A stretch of 64,000 bases of DNA from Torreya grandis (lineage: Eukaryota; Streptophyta; Pinopsida; Cupressales; Taxaceae). Made by a program: the position numbers and the translations under genes. The notes below the pieces were generated by a model. The model saw only the letters and a program-made list of their open reading frames with translations, was not told where the DNA came from and made no database searches. This document shows, in pieces, positions 36,811 to 47,935 of this stretch (within the stretch, counting starts at the first letter, position 1; each line of letters opens with the position of its first letter). The DNA lies in the NCBI GenBank assembly GCA_037957365.1, contig JARHVA010000001.1, positions 14,028,001 through 14,092,000 of the forward strand. The letters are read 5' to 3'.

Positions 36811-37279
36811 AAATGAATTGGGATCAGGGAAAGGCAGTTCATCCTTTTGGTTTTTAGGGGGGGAAGGACCGATCTATAAAAATTGAAGTTGAAGGTGCAA
36901 CAATGTTTGGGGTACTTACTTTTTTAGCAATCACTGGGTCCTTTGGATGGAAAGGTAGAGAAGTTCTTCATTTGGCAATTGAAATTGTAGGCTGAGCTTA
37001 CTCCCCTATTTTTTCTTTATCAGCTTGTTGGGTTGACTGGTTCTTGGACCAGGTAAAAACAACGTATGATCCTTCAACTGATTTACCTTCACTTTTAGGT
37101 TCATCTTGGTAATTCAGGAAACCAATGTTGGAGTCACTAGTTGATTCTTCTTGGTTTTTTGTGAAGAGAGCATCATCATTTTCTTGATCAAACTTAGGTT
37201 AGAAAGAGAAATCATGTTCTATTTCCAGATATCCAACTGCTGAGTTAGTTGGTGCTGCTTCAATGGCTAGCTTTTCTTG
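36811..37279 (-). pseudogene. E4 gag-protease linker
   Basis: Decayed coding spacer rich in Ser, Glu, Asp and Pro with several stops. No zinc knuckle could be made out with confidence. Confidence 0.45.
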
Positions 37280-38330
37280 TGGGGGAGGAAGACGATTTGG
37301 CTACCCTTGATTCCTGACAACATTGCCTTAATATGACTAGTTCTGAAATGTCCTCTTTGGCATATTTCGATAAGGAGGAGCAGACATACCTTGGGCCATT
37401 TGTCTTTTCAAGGCTAGCAGTTCATTTTCCAGCTTTTGCACTATTTGATCAGTGGTGCTTGTAGATGGATATTCAGAGGATGAAGAAGATTTACCTCTGT
37501 TAGGATCTATCCTTATCTTCCATGCCAAGATGAGATCATCTTTCACCTCAGTGGCCAAATCCTGAGCAGCAACAAGGTCTATGTGGCCAGCACGTCTCAA
37601 TAGAAAACTCACTCTAGGCAGTTGAGAATTGATGAAGAAGCATTTAAGATTCTCAGTTGTTGCCTAAGCAATTGTAGGAATCCTATTTCTTAACTTGTCG
37701 AACTTGGCTATGAAGTCCCTCATAGGTTCATGAGGCTCTTTCTTCATGTGTGTGACCAGAGCTAGTAGGGCATGCACATCTTCTATAGGCTTGAACCTTA
37801 CTTCAAATTTAGCTTTGAGAGTGTCCCAATTAGTCACTGACTGAGCCTGCAGATGGTAGAACCAGTCTGCAGTAGCGCCTTACAATCTTTCCACAAATAG
37901 CTTGACTGCTACCTCTTCATATTCCACACTTATCATGCCACAAGCTATGCTAAACGCTGCAATATGTTCATCAAGATGAACTCTCCTATCACCAAAGAAT
38001 TTAGAGAAATTCTTCCTTGAACTGCATGGTAGCTCATGTAGAGGTGGATTTAAATTGAGTGGGCCAAAAGAGTTACCCCATGCACCTTGAACCGCCATGA
38101 TTTGATTATGGAAAGTGGGGATAACAAATTTGGGTGGAGTATGTATAGGCAAAGCTCTGCTAACAACAAAAAAAGAAGCTCTGCCTTGTAGTGGTGACCT
38201 GGTATTGGTAGGAGGAAGACTCTTAGTTCATTTAACTTGAAGTTGTGAAGGAAATAAATTGAAATTGCCCTGCTGCACTAACTCAAAGACATGGTCAACA
38301 ACACCTTGGGCTCTCTGGCTTCTAGTATAG
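37280..38330 (-). pseudogene. gag: E4 gag
   Basis: Right to left: MAVQGAWGNSFGPLNLNPPL, then FSKFFGDRRVHLDEHIAAF (about 38010-37955), GATADWFYHLQ and SVTNWDTLKAKFEVRF with MRDFIAKFDKLR (about 37880-37690), then FLLRRAGHIDLVAAQDLA and VKDDLILAWK (37600-37530). These follow the retrotransposon Gag (PF03732-type) layout, with the WF...W..L...F core and the coiled C-terminal part ENELLALKRQM. A stop or frame break lies near 37880 and 37665. It encodes the particle protein. Confidence 0.8.
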
Positions 38331-38747
38331 CGTGGAGTTGCCAGATTGTAGAATAAAAAATGGAAAAAAACTGGCCCTACTTCAATTTGAAGCTTGAGGC
38401 TTCAAACTACGTGCTCTTCCCCAGTGGCTCTAGTTTGTAACCCAGATTATATAACAAAAATGGATAAGGCTATAATGATAATAGATAAGACATAGGTGAT
38501 GCTTCAATCTAGAGCTTGAGGCTTCAAATTACACAAAATTGTTGTGTCCCTAGCAGAGAAAATGGATAAGGAAAAGAACTGAAACTACTCATTCTTCCCT
38601 AGTGGAGTCACCAAAAATTGTTGGCATGAAGCTGATAGTGTTCTTTCCTACTTCACATCATTCCCTAGTAGCATGAAATGCTTTAATTTGAATAGACTGG
38701 AAAAGAACTAGAACTGCTCGTCGATCCCCAATGAAGTCACCAAAAAC
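38331..38747 (-). other. E4 leader with duplicated primer-binding junctions
   Basis: Just inside the 5' LTR the minus strand reads GTTTT then TGGTGACTTCATTGGGGA (38725-38742), the primer-binding site position. A second copy of LTR end plus site, CCAACAATTTTTGGTGAC followed by TCCACTAGGGA, lies at about 38595-38624, and a weaker third block is at about 38400-38430. The intervening sequence (GAAAAGAACT...GAACTGCTC and AGAAACTACTC) is also repeated. This looks like tandem duplication of the junction. Confidence 0.6.
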
Positions 38748-41304
38748 TGTTGGGTAAATATTTTGTCACCAGCTAACTGATGAACAAAATAGGTCACTTC
38801 AACCACAACATAGGGAGATTACTCGGCCAAGTGTGTAAGTTTACCACATCAAAAGGGGACAAATCTCTCCTCTCATTAAGGGAAGGTTCCCTATAAATAT
38901 GAGGAGCTATATACTATATATATATGTAGAAAATAACACTCAGGGGTAGGACAACACCATCCATCTCTCTTTTTTTAGAGATGATGTTCACAAACAAAGG
39001 AGAAAACCAGGTGGAAACATTGAAGGCACTTCTCTTCTTTCAGAAGTGGTCTTACAGTAAACAGCTAGAGTTCTTTATGAAAGGTAACAGGTAATAAGGG
39101 CACAATAACTAGCAAAATGAAGTGTAGCAGAGAGTCTCCACCTCAACTACCAAAGAGTGAGATACGAAGGATAATGAGGGCACAAAGTTGTCCCAAGGTC
39201 CTTTACACAAAAAATAACTAGAAACACACACACTAAAGACAATTGTGGCAGCACAAAGTCTCTCCATAGTTGGCTTCAGGACACCTTCCTGATTACTTCC
39301 ACTAGTTTTGTTTATTTCACTAAAATGAACAAGAACACATTTGGGAAATAGACATAAGAACAATCCCCTAAATGACACAAGATATAATAGCACAAAGTCT
39401 GAAAGTAACCTGCTTTCTCATTCAAACAAAGAAATATGATCAACAATCTGAGCTCAAAGTCTCGAAAATCACCTCTTAATTTTGGTAGAGTTTTGCTTCT
39501 ATATTGAAAAAGATATCCCTTGTGAAAAGAAGAGATTTACAATATATAGCAGCCCAGAAAGACTTGGTGCTTTATTTCATAAAATGGCCCATATTGCATT
39601 CAATGCCTTGAATGAATTTTCAATTTTGTCAAAGAGGCCATACTAGAACAGGGCATTTGCCTTAACTATGGCTTGTCAATTCATATCAAAATATCTTCTC
39701 CTCTACATGGGTCGTCTGATATTTCTCCCAATAGGTACGCAGCTGTCCCCTCGCTTTCTTGTCAAGGAAGAAAAATAGGCTGCACCTTTTAATGCTTGTG
39801 AGCTCAGATGTCTACTTGGTGGACTGTTCCACCTACCAAAAATAACTCCTGTAGATATTTCTGGTCTTTCCCTCTTTCCTATTACTATTTGAGCTCTCGA
39901 GCTATCTTTTCCCTTTCTATTGGATCTTTTGGCTCCCTCTTAGTGGTTCTTCCTTTTGGCCTTAAGGCCTTTGAATGCATTCGGGTCTGCGCTCAAGCCT
40001 TTAAAGATCAATAGTTATCCTGTTGCCTTAAATTTGACATCTGTAGGGGTGTCATATGACGTCTGGATTCCAATAGCTAGTTCATGGTGCCCAACTTTGA
40101 TGTCTATGGGCACATCACCCCTTGGTTAATTCCTTCAGCTTTATTTCCTTCAGATTTCCCTTGACCGAGCTTAGTCTTTGAATCCTTTCAAAGGGAAGGT
40201 GTCCTTTCGAGCCTTGGGGGAGGTCCTTTTCCTAGTTGCCGAGAGCCCCCTGCAAGGGTACCTACCCTTTGAGGTTCTTCAAGTAGCCTTCTTCAAATCC
40301 TTTGGACAAAATGTCTAAAGGAAATCCTTCGTCTTTCCTGCTTATTCCTTCGATCTTTTTTCTTTCAGGTAAATTCCTTCAGACAAAAGTCCAAAGGAAT
40401 TCCTTTAGACTTTTTCTCTGAAAAAATTCGTCTTGTCTTTTGACTTGAATAAATTTGAAGGAATTCCAACTTTTCTGCCTTGTTCACTTTTTTGAAGAAA
40501 ACCTTACCCTTTTGGCCTTTTGCAACGGTCCATTTTGCTCATCACCTGCCCTTCGTAAGGGCTGTTTGGTCTCCAAAATTGCCTTTCAGAAAAGTCACAA
40601 AGGTCTTTTTGGCACCTAAGTGCCCTCTGCAAGGGCACTTGTCCTTCGGGCTTTTGGAAGACTCCTTTGAACTTCTCGTCAGGCCTTTGATCATTCCTTT
40701 GGACAAAATGTCTGAAGGAATTCCTTCGAACAATTTGTCCAAAGGATTTTACTTGTAAAATTCCACTGCAGAAAATCCCTCCAAAAGATATCTTTTGGTT
40801 GCCTTTGGTTTATTGCCCTTTGCAAGGGCACTTGCCCTTCCTTTAAACCTTTCGATTGAACTGACCTTAAAATTGCCTAAGTGTTGGAAACTTGTTTCTA
40901 TCCTGCAGAGTCTGTAGATCTAAGCCTGTGAAGTCCATAGAAATCAACGTGCAGAGTCTGTAGAAATCAGCATGCAGAGTCTGTAGAAATAAGCCTGTAG
41001 AGTCCATAGAAATCAACCTGTGAAGTCTATAGAAATAAGCTTGCAGAGTCCATAGAAATAAGCCTACGAAGTCCATAGAAATAAGCCTACAAAGTTCATA
41101 GAAATTAGCTTATAAAGTCAATAGAAACAGCTTGTAGAGTTCGTAGAAACAGCCTGTAGAGTCCTTTAGCTAAAAAATCTTGAATAGTGGAGAATTTGAA
41201 TACTCAGAACAATTTTTTGAGAAGGGAAAAGAGAATTTTGGCCTGCAAGACCAAAATAGTTCATATGTTGTCCCAAAAATGAGTGACAAATTTTAGGAAC
41301 AACA
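38748..41304 (-). repeat. E4 5' LTR
   Basis: The right copy is 2557 bp, with U5 end at 38748 (TGTTGGGTAAATATT, intact TG) and U3 start at 41304 (AGGAACAACA). It aligns with 32415-34946. It holds GAAGGAATTCCTTC (40714-40727), GCCCT...AAGGGC dyads and the tandem array at 40902-41164. Confidence 0.85.
40902..41164. repeat. Tandem array, 22-26 bp unit, in E4 5' LTR U3
   Basis: Counterpart of 34546-34808. Units close to GCAGAGTCCATAGAAAT alternate CAACGT, AAGCCT and AAGCTT inserts. Order and number of unit variants differ between the two LTRs, which suggests the array changed after insertion. Confidence 0.75.
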
Positions 41305-41508
41305 GGCAATCCACACTAATATCTAACCAATCAAATATTCTCTTCTAGTGTTTTCTTATCTACAGGTCATCCTCCCCAAATAAAGAGGAGTATCCACAAT
41401 TAACTAGATTCACATGCACATAACACATCAAGTTCTACTAACCTTACTCCTCTTTCAAGTTTTACAACTTTCATTCTAAAGAAAATAAAGAAATTTTTTA
41501 GTGAAACA
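41305..41508 (+). repeat. E1 3' LTR, second part
   Basis: Continues the E1 LTR after E4 and aligns with about 7890-8091. It ends GTGAAACA at 41508, followed by the E1 target copy CTAAC (41509-41513). The first 19 bases repeat those just before E4. Confidence 0.85.
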
Positions 41509-41513
41509 CTAAC

Positions 41514-43269
41514 ACATAATCCATTGAATCAAACATGTTGTCACATGAGGATCCTTCAAGCAAGCTCTAGACCACCATGTACAAGTTTGGATGGGTCTCA
41601 TGAGAAAGTTTTGAATTATAGAGGTTAAAATTTAACTTGGGAATGCCTATTCCTTGGAACCCTATATTGACACAAAGATCCTTGGTTTGAGAGGTCCAAA
41701 ACACTTATAGGGAAAAATAAAAGTACATTTGAGTACCCTTTATATCCTTATAGCTTCACCCTAAATTTCATGATCTAACTCTAAAGGCATACCTACTTTC
41801 TCAACACCCATCTGTCTTAATTAGGCCTAATGCAAGCTGACAATACTAGAGACCATACAAGGAAATACAATACCACTCCAAAAATACCAAAATATAGGAA
41901 CATGAAATAAGGTTTTTTGGCAAAGTTTCATGCATTTCCCATGGGTGAAATTTAAGTTAGGCCAAACACAAGATTTCTAGCCCTAGTTGGCCTACACACA
42001 GGCCTAAGTACACTGAGAGCGAAGAAAATTTCATTAAGAAAGTTCAATACCATTTCAAGGTAAAAAAAAATTGATTTAAATATTCCCCAACATTCCTCAA
42101 CTATTCCAACCATTATTTTCCTTTGGACAATTCTCTATACCTCACAAAACTACCAATTTCTATAATTTTGTGCATGTTTTAGGACTGTGAGAAGGTTGTA
42201 GGTGTCTTGTGTCATTTTCCATCATTATATGATCATATAAACTCCTTACTAAGTTTTTTCATGCCTCACATACACCCAAATTTCCCATAAAATCCTCTAA
42301 TCCAATGCACATGTTGCACATTCCCATGAATTCTTGCAAACAGGCTCACAAAAAGAGCATTTAGTAGGTTTATAGGTCTCTTTAGGCTTTGATGCTTGTA
42401 GGGTTTTAATGAAGGATTCTATTGAATGATATTATCTTTTTACTACCCTAGAAAAACATTTCCATAATATCATCATGGCTTTCATTCCTCATTTGTTCCT
42501 CAAACCCTCATGTTCTATGCAAGGTTTATCTTTCTTAATTGAAAATATGGAGTTATAGATCTATAGACCTGCATGTCTCTATTTTTCTTATTTTAAACCA
42601 TTTATGGAATTTATTGGTTATTATAAGTTCCTTTAATATTATTATTTCCATTTCAAATAAATTGGCAAGCTCAAACCCCCTTAAAAAACTTAAATGGCCT
42701 TCAAACACCTAGTCTAGAAGACTATAGGTACTCTTTAGACTATGTACAACTTTTCACAGTGCGATAAAACCTTTTGAAAGAATTTACACCTAATTCCCAT
42801 TAAATTATTGTGATTAATCTCATCATCCAATCCTTTAGACCTCTTTAGATTGATTGTCAAGCATGAAGACTTTGCTAAGTGACTATCACAACAACAAACA
42901 CCTCAAATTCTTCAAATTGCCTTTCCAATGATGTTTATGAGTTTATTCAAGGTCTACAGAGAATGTTTTAGTGAGTTCAAGTGTTTGGGAACCCTCCATG
43001 GTGATCAAAATCACAATAAACTCATGTTCTCTTCATGCTCTTAGAGGCAAGCCTGTAGGTATGTATGCAAAATAAAGTTTTAGAATAGGACAACATTATG
43101 ATCTTCATCTTTTAATTGAAGATGCTTCAATATAACCCTATATCAATTCCATTATGGTATGAATGTGACCAACCCTACATTCAAAGTTTTAACTTGCTCA
43201 TGGACTGGGTCTCTATATTCTGATCTAGGCCTTTAACTTTTAAAAATTAGGACATTTCCTTGACTCATA
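41514..43269. other. Old repeat-derived DNA without a recognisable gene
   Basis: Contiguous with 2011-6692 before E1 inserted. Only short chance frames are seen and no motif was recognised. Confidence 0.5.
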
Positions 43270-45120
43270 ACACCTAGTTGATGTTTGAGATCCGTCAAAC
43301 TAGGTGTGGAAGGCTTGGGATCTGGTTCTTGAACCTATTTACACCCTTAAACTTATCTCCAATGATGATGCTTAGATATAAAAGACTTCATACATTGTCT
43401 TGGAGATCTCAACATGCTCAAATACACACAAACAAACATGTAGCAAGTCTTCTAGGTCAATTTCCTTTCAAATTTTCCCTCAAACATGTTAGATAGTGAT
43501 CCCAATATAATCCTTAGATACTTTAAAGCATCTCACTAGTGATTTCAAGTTCATTTAGGATCATTTGGGCTATATGAGAAGATGTTTTCTCCATCAGGTC
43601 CTTTTTGGCCTCTTGTTAGCCTATGAGTGCCTTACAATCATATTGATCATTCATAAAGATAAGGGAATTTACCTCTATCTCTCCACCATAAATTGAAAGG
43701 GCACAAGGATATTTTATGATCCCTAGGTTAACTCCCCTCCATGCATCTTTTTCATTAACTTCTATGCATAGGAAAATGTTGATATAGTCAAAGAGGGTTT
43801 CTATGGGGCCTGCTTCACCATACTTTGATTTTTCTTGCATTGGAGGACCTTATACCATTTATATGAAGTGTTGAGAAGTTGTGTAGGATACTTTATATCT
43901 TGTAATGATATTTAAATATGCATTTTACCCTTTAAATGTCTTAAAACCTTGACTATTACACTAACACACAACAAATCATGCATTTTGCTTACCAAAGGAG
44001 ACCTGATCAGAGTTGTTCATATTGGATTTGGAATTATGGGGATCCTAAATACCCTCATAAAAATTACCCAGCCTTTGGAAAACACCCATTAAAATTCAAA
44101 CTGTCATTTTGAGGAATAAATTGAAGCCTTGGGGTTTACTAGGGTTTAAGAGCACCTTATAGTCTTAACATTTATTCATAAAGTTGGGGGCCTCAATCTA
44201 AAAACTATGGTCATGATTTGGAATTCCATTAAGGTCGTCATATTCCCCTAAGATTTTTAGTCGTATTTCTCTCCCCTGTGCATGAACCAAACATTTGAAA
44301 CTAGCCTTCGTTTGATTGCAAAGAGCTCGATGAAGGAGTTGAAGTGTTTTTTGCTTTTATTGGACCTTTGCAAGCTTGCTCAAACTTGATTTGGCCCTAA
44401 AACACTTGGGAAAATGTATAATACACCTAAAATGTCTTGAAGATGTCCTTTCACTCTTTTGACAGCCCATTCTAGATGTGTTATAATTGTTTGTAAGTAT
44501 AATCATTATATCTTCTAACATGAAACTACCATATTATGAATTGTGCCTACCAAATCCACTTTATAAACCTCCTCAAAATTCATTTTCAAGTTCTTTTTTA
44601 TGCAATTTCCACCTTTTGGGACTCTAAACCAGTTTTTTACAAGTTTAAACATGTTAATGATGCATAGAGGAGGTTTAAAATGACTTGTTAAACTTGGACA
44701 TTCATAAAAACTTATAAGTCATCAAAAGACCCTCTAAACATGTTTATACTTCACAATATATCCCCCCTTACATTGGCATTAATGACTTGTACAAGGAAAA
44801 AGATACTAGAAAGCTTAAACAACATAGAAACAACCTTACCTCAACTTTTCCAAAAGAATCTCAAACTCTGTTAAGGATAAGAAAGAGACCACAATAAATG
44901 ACCATTTAATGACAAGGTAAAATGATTTGACACTACTACTAACTAGGCCATCCTAGAAGGCTTTGTAAGTTGTTACTAAGGAAGACATGCTATCTATCAT
45001 CTTTAGACTGATAATGACCAATACAAGACCTTTGATGGATATCAACAAAGTTAGAAACATAAGGAGAAAAGTTTTGAATTATACTCCCCTATGGTAGCCA
45101 AATTTGAAATACTGCTACCA
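43270..45120. repeat. R1: first copy of a 1.85 kb direct repeat
   Basis: Aligns along its whole length with R2 (56351-58171) in the same orientation. The left end of both copies is a near-perfect hairpin, CACCTAGTTGA and TCAAACTAGGTG (43271-43306; 56352-56387). Both end at ATGGTAGCCAAATTTG plus a short divergent tail ending TACCAC. It may be an LTR pair of the old element that carried the minus-strand ORF copy B, but I could not find a matching target duplication. Confidence 0.7.
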
Positions 45121-46218
45121 CATGTTATCTTGAATATCATCTTGAAGTGATCTAACTTGAAACACATCTTCATATTTCTCTTTAGGGGCCATAGGACTAT
45201 CAAGAGCTTCAAACTCTTTCATGTGTCATGATGTAGCTGTAATTACACTCTCTCAAGCTCTACTTCTTGCTCATTGGGTGTCATTTCAAACCCACTCAAT
45301 ACCTCATCTTGTTTAATTGAGAAATTTTCTACTTCAATATCAACTACAAGCCTCTCATTGAGTCTCTCTAAGCAAATGTTCCCTTGTGATTCCTCTATTA
45401 CCATTTCAACCTATTTTTCTTTACAATAAGCAAGCCATCATTTTCAGTCAAATGAGAGAGTTCAAATTAATATTTTACCTCTTCTTGGCCACATGAAACA
45501 TTTTGGAAGATATTCAATTACATCTCAATTTCATCTAGTTGTTCTGATTCATCAAGAGGCTCTAAGAACTATTTTTTTTTAATCAATATGATCTCATTGA
45601 GATGACTAATTGGATGGGCAACTATTGCAACTATCTCTATTGAGATTTGTTCACCTTCAAGAGTGTTCTCTCCTTTAAAGTTTATTGCCACTTCATCAAG
45701 ATCACCTCTCCCTTCATCTCTAAAGACCGATTTGCTTCTTTCTTCACCAAGGGGAGTGCCAATAATGACTTCTTCATCATGTTCACTTGAAGAGTCCTCA
45801 TCATGTTCAATTGGAGCACTAGTTTCTTCACTTAGCTTCCCATCTATCCTCCATACAATAATATTTTCTTCCAAAAGGGATATGGTGGGAGGGCAAATTT
45901 GTTATTTTGATATAGTAGGATGAATAGGTTCATAAATTGGCTTGAAATTTGGGTAGGCATTCCTAAAGCATGGGATTTCAATCTTCTCAATAAGGACCTC
46001 TTTATTGTTTTAGATTCCTTCTTGGATATACTTCCATGATGGGATTTTTTTTGGTTTTGTAGGAGATATGGTTGGGGCTGATATAGGCAAAAGTTCTTTA
46101 GATTTAATTTCTAAAACTAGGCACTTTTCATCTTTCTTTCCCCATGACTCTACCACTTGCTTCCAACTTGGAACTTTGACCCTAGAAGCCTCCTCTTGAT
46201 GGTGTGTTACCACTTGAG
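45121..46218 (-). pseudogene. Degenerate retroelement ORF of unknown function, copy B
   Basis: Homologue of the ORF at 1-2010. Right to left it reads VPSWKQVVESWGKKDEK, PKKIPSWKYIQEGI, PPTISLLEENIIVWRIDGK, then the acidic segments EHDEDSSSEHDEEV and GEERSKSVFRDEG, and a remnant equivalent to 150-350 of copy A (GPxx, ETF/EAS pattern) down to about 45130. E5 is inserted at its upstream end, and the part before it probably continues at 51578-51760. R1 follows it directly. No enzyme motif is seen; an accessory or Gag-like protein of a non-autonomous element is the best guess. Confidence 0.5.
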
Positions 46219-46223
46219 GGATG

Positions 46224-46430
46224 TGAGAGCATGAATATAATATTATTCAAAAAATATTAATCGAATTACAAGGGCTATTATATAACCAACAATATACTAT
46301 AACTATATCGTAAAATATAAGACGGTGCAATAACAATATACCCATAATGGATGCCACAGGTAAAACCATATATAAAATTAAATAATAATATGCCTATGGA
46401 GAATTAATCACCAAATATAATAATCTAACA
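46224..46430 (-). repeat. E5 3' LTR and adjacent polypurine tract
   Basis: Starts TGAGAGCATG and ends AATCTAACA. The plus-strand TTATCCCCTTC at 46431-46441 is the polypurine tract GAAGGGGATAA on the element's strand. Confidence 0.9.
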
Positions 46431-46441
46431 TTATCCCCTTC

Positions 46442-47060
46442 AATTTAGCATAGCTTGAAGTGAATAGGAGAGAGATTCTCTAAATACCTTAAATTTGTCA
46501 CGTGCAAGTGACTTGGTGAAGACATCTACATGTTATTCTTCTATCGAGCAATTCTAGAGTTGGATGTTGTATTGCTATGAATGTTTACAAATAAAATGAA
46601 CTTGCACCTCAATGTGTTTTGTGTACTCATGAAAGACTAGATTGTGAACATGTTTGAGAACACCCTCATTGTCACAGTACAAGATGGTAGGTGTCTTCTG
46701 TGGTACTCCCAATCCTTCTAGTATGCGATGTAACCATATCACTTCATCGATAGCTCCTCTTTTAACATGATATTTTGCTTCAATGGAAGATTGAGAAATA
46801 ATGTTCTATTTCTTGCTCCCCCAAGATATAGGACTAGATCCTAAAAAGAACACATATCTAGAAGTAGATTTTCTATCATCAATATTTCTTACATGATCCG
46901 AGTGAAAATATCTTGTCACGAAGAGATTGTCATTCTTCTTATATTCTAGGCCAAAGTCCATTGTACCCTTGATGCATCTTAGTGCTTAATTTATTGCTTT
47001 CCATTGAGACATCTTTGGCTCTTACATGAACCTTGAAAGATAGATAACTACATAGCTGAT
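46442..47060 (-). pseudogene. RNH: E5 RNase H
   Basis: Minus-strand motifs in order are FLGSSPISWGSKK then a stop, IISQSSIEAKYH (the SLSSxEAEY motif with catalytic Glu) and ILYCDNEGVLKHVHN followed by LVFHEYTKHIEVQ (the CDN motif with catalytic Asp and the TKHIE signature of copia RNase H). It removes RNA during reverse transcription. It is the last domain before the 3' LTR, as in all copia elements. Confidence 0.88.
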
Positions 47061-47099
47061 GTCTGGCATAGTATATGTCAAGTAAATAAGATTCCCAAG

Positions 47100-47935
47100 C
47101 AATTACCGATAGAGAGTTGTATTTACTTTTGGTAATAAATTTGTACGAGATAAATGAAGCCTTGTCTCCATAGGTGTAGCAATTAGATTACTTTCCATCA
47201 TCCTAAATTTCTCAAGCATTATCTTGGCATATTTCATATGGGACACAAAGATGTGGTATTTCTTTTGGCATACTTCTAATCTAAGACAATAGTGTAGAAG
47301 CTCAAGATCTATCATGTTGAATGATCGGTTAAGATCTTTCTTGGTTGCATCTATCATCTTCACTGAATAACCAGTGATGACTATATCATTGACAAATACT
47401 ACAACAATTACAATCTCTCCCCCTTATTGTTTTAGGTAGAGATTTGGATTGTAGGGACACCTTTGGAATCCATATTGGATGAGATGTTCATTGATATTTA
47501 TGTACCAGGTTCAGGAAGCCTTTTTGAGAACATACATATATTTTATGAGTTTACATACTTTTCCTTCATTACCAATTGAGATAAAACCTTCTAGTTGTGT
47601 CATTTTACATCCATTTGGTGGATCCTCCATCCAAGTTGTGTCGCTAGATCAAATATCATTTAAATTGTTTTGATCTTGGCTATAGGAGCAAATGTCTCCT
47701 CATAGTCCATGCGTTCATTTTGTGCATATCATTTAGCCATGAGTCAAGCCTTGTGCTTTTCTATACTGCTATTTGCTTTGTATTTCATTTTGAAGATCCA
47801 TTTACAACCGATTGGCTTCTTCCTTGGTGGAAGATCTTCAAGTTTCCATGTTTCATTAGTGATTGATATTCTACATTTATGGCATTATTCTAAAGTTTAG
47901 AATCTAGGGATTCCTAAATTGTTGAGGGCTCTACT
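47100..47935 (-). pseudogene. RT: E5 reverse transcriptase
   Basis: Begins NETWKLEDLPPRKKPIGCKW, then IFKMKYKANSSIEKHKA, YEETFAPIAKIKTI and LGWRIHQM, the standard copia RT start. The catalytic box, usually YVDD, reads FVND here (about 47400-47385), so the first catalytic Asp of the pair is lost. The C-terminal part (47363-47103) is open: LELLHYCLRLEV, KYAKIMLEKFRM and IATPMETRLHL. Stops and frame changes occur around 47700 and 47450. Confidence 0.9.

Larger units (their letters stand above)
32415..41304 (-). mobile_element. E4: internally deleted Ty3/gypsy Tat-type element on the minus strand
   Basis: Bounded by two similar 2.5 kb LTRs (32415-34946 and 38748-41304). Internal remnants read right to left: gag (about 38330-37280), protease (36810-36236), RNase H (35960-35530) and the end of integrase (35460-35236). 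RT, the first RNase H and the integrase catalytic core are absent, and the gaps between neighbours are too short to hold them, so the element depended on others for movement. The flanks carry a 19 bp duplication (32396-32414 and 41305-41323) in place of the usual 5 bp. It lies in the E1 3' LTR and is therefore younger than E1. Confidence 0.82.
6693..41508 (+). mobile_element. E1: Tat/Ogre-type Ty3/gypsy LTR retrotransposon, nested and inactive
   Basis: Direct LTRs (6693-8091 and 31220-32414 plus 41324-41508) bound the element. The five bases before it (CTAAC, 6688-6692) recur exactly after it (41509-41513). Order on the plus strand is gag, protease, RT, RNase H, a second RNase H, integrase, then an antisense plant mobile domain gene, a polypurine tract and the 3' LTR. 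Two RNase H domains, a CxxH-type gag zinc knuckle and an antisense ORF after pol are traits of the Tat lineage, which includes Ogre, Grande and RIRE2. Removing the insertions E2, E3 and E4 leaves about 17.6 kb. Every coding domain has stops, so the copy cannot be active. The large size fits Ogre-like elements. Confidence 0.88.

Noticed and set aside
43270..43306. The R1/R2 terminal hairpin as a Helitron end
   Set aside because: Helitrons need a CTRR terminus a short distance beyond the hairpin and a TC start. The bases outside the hairpin are not shared by the two copies and give no consistent CTRR.
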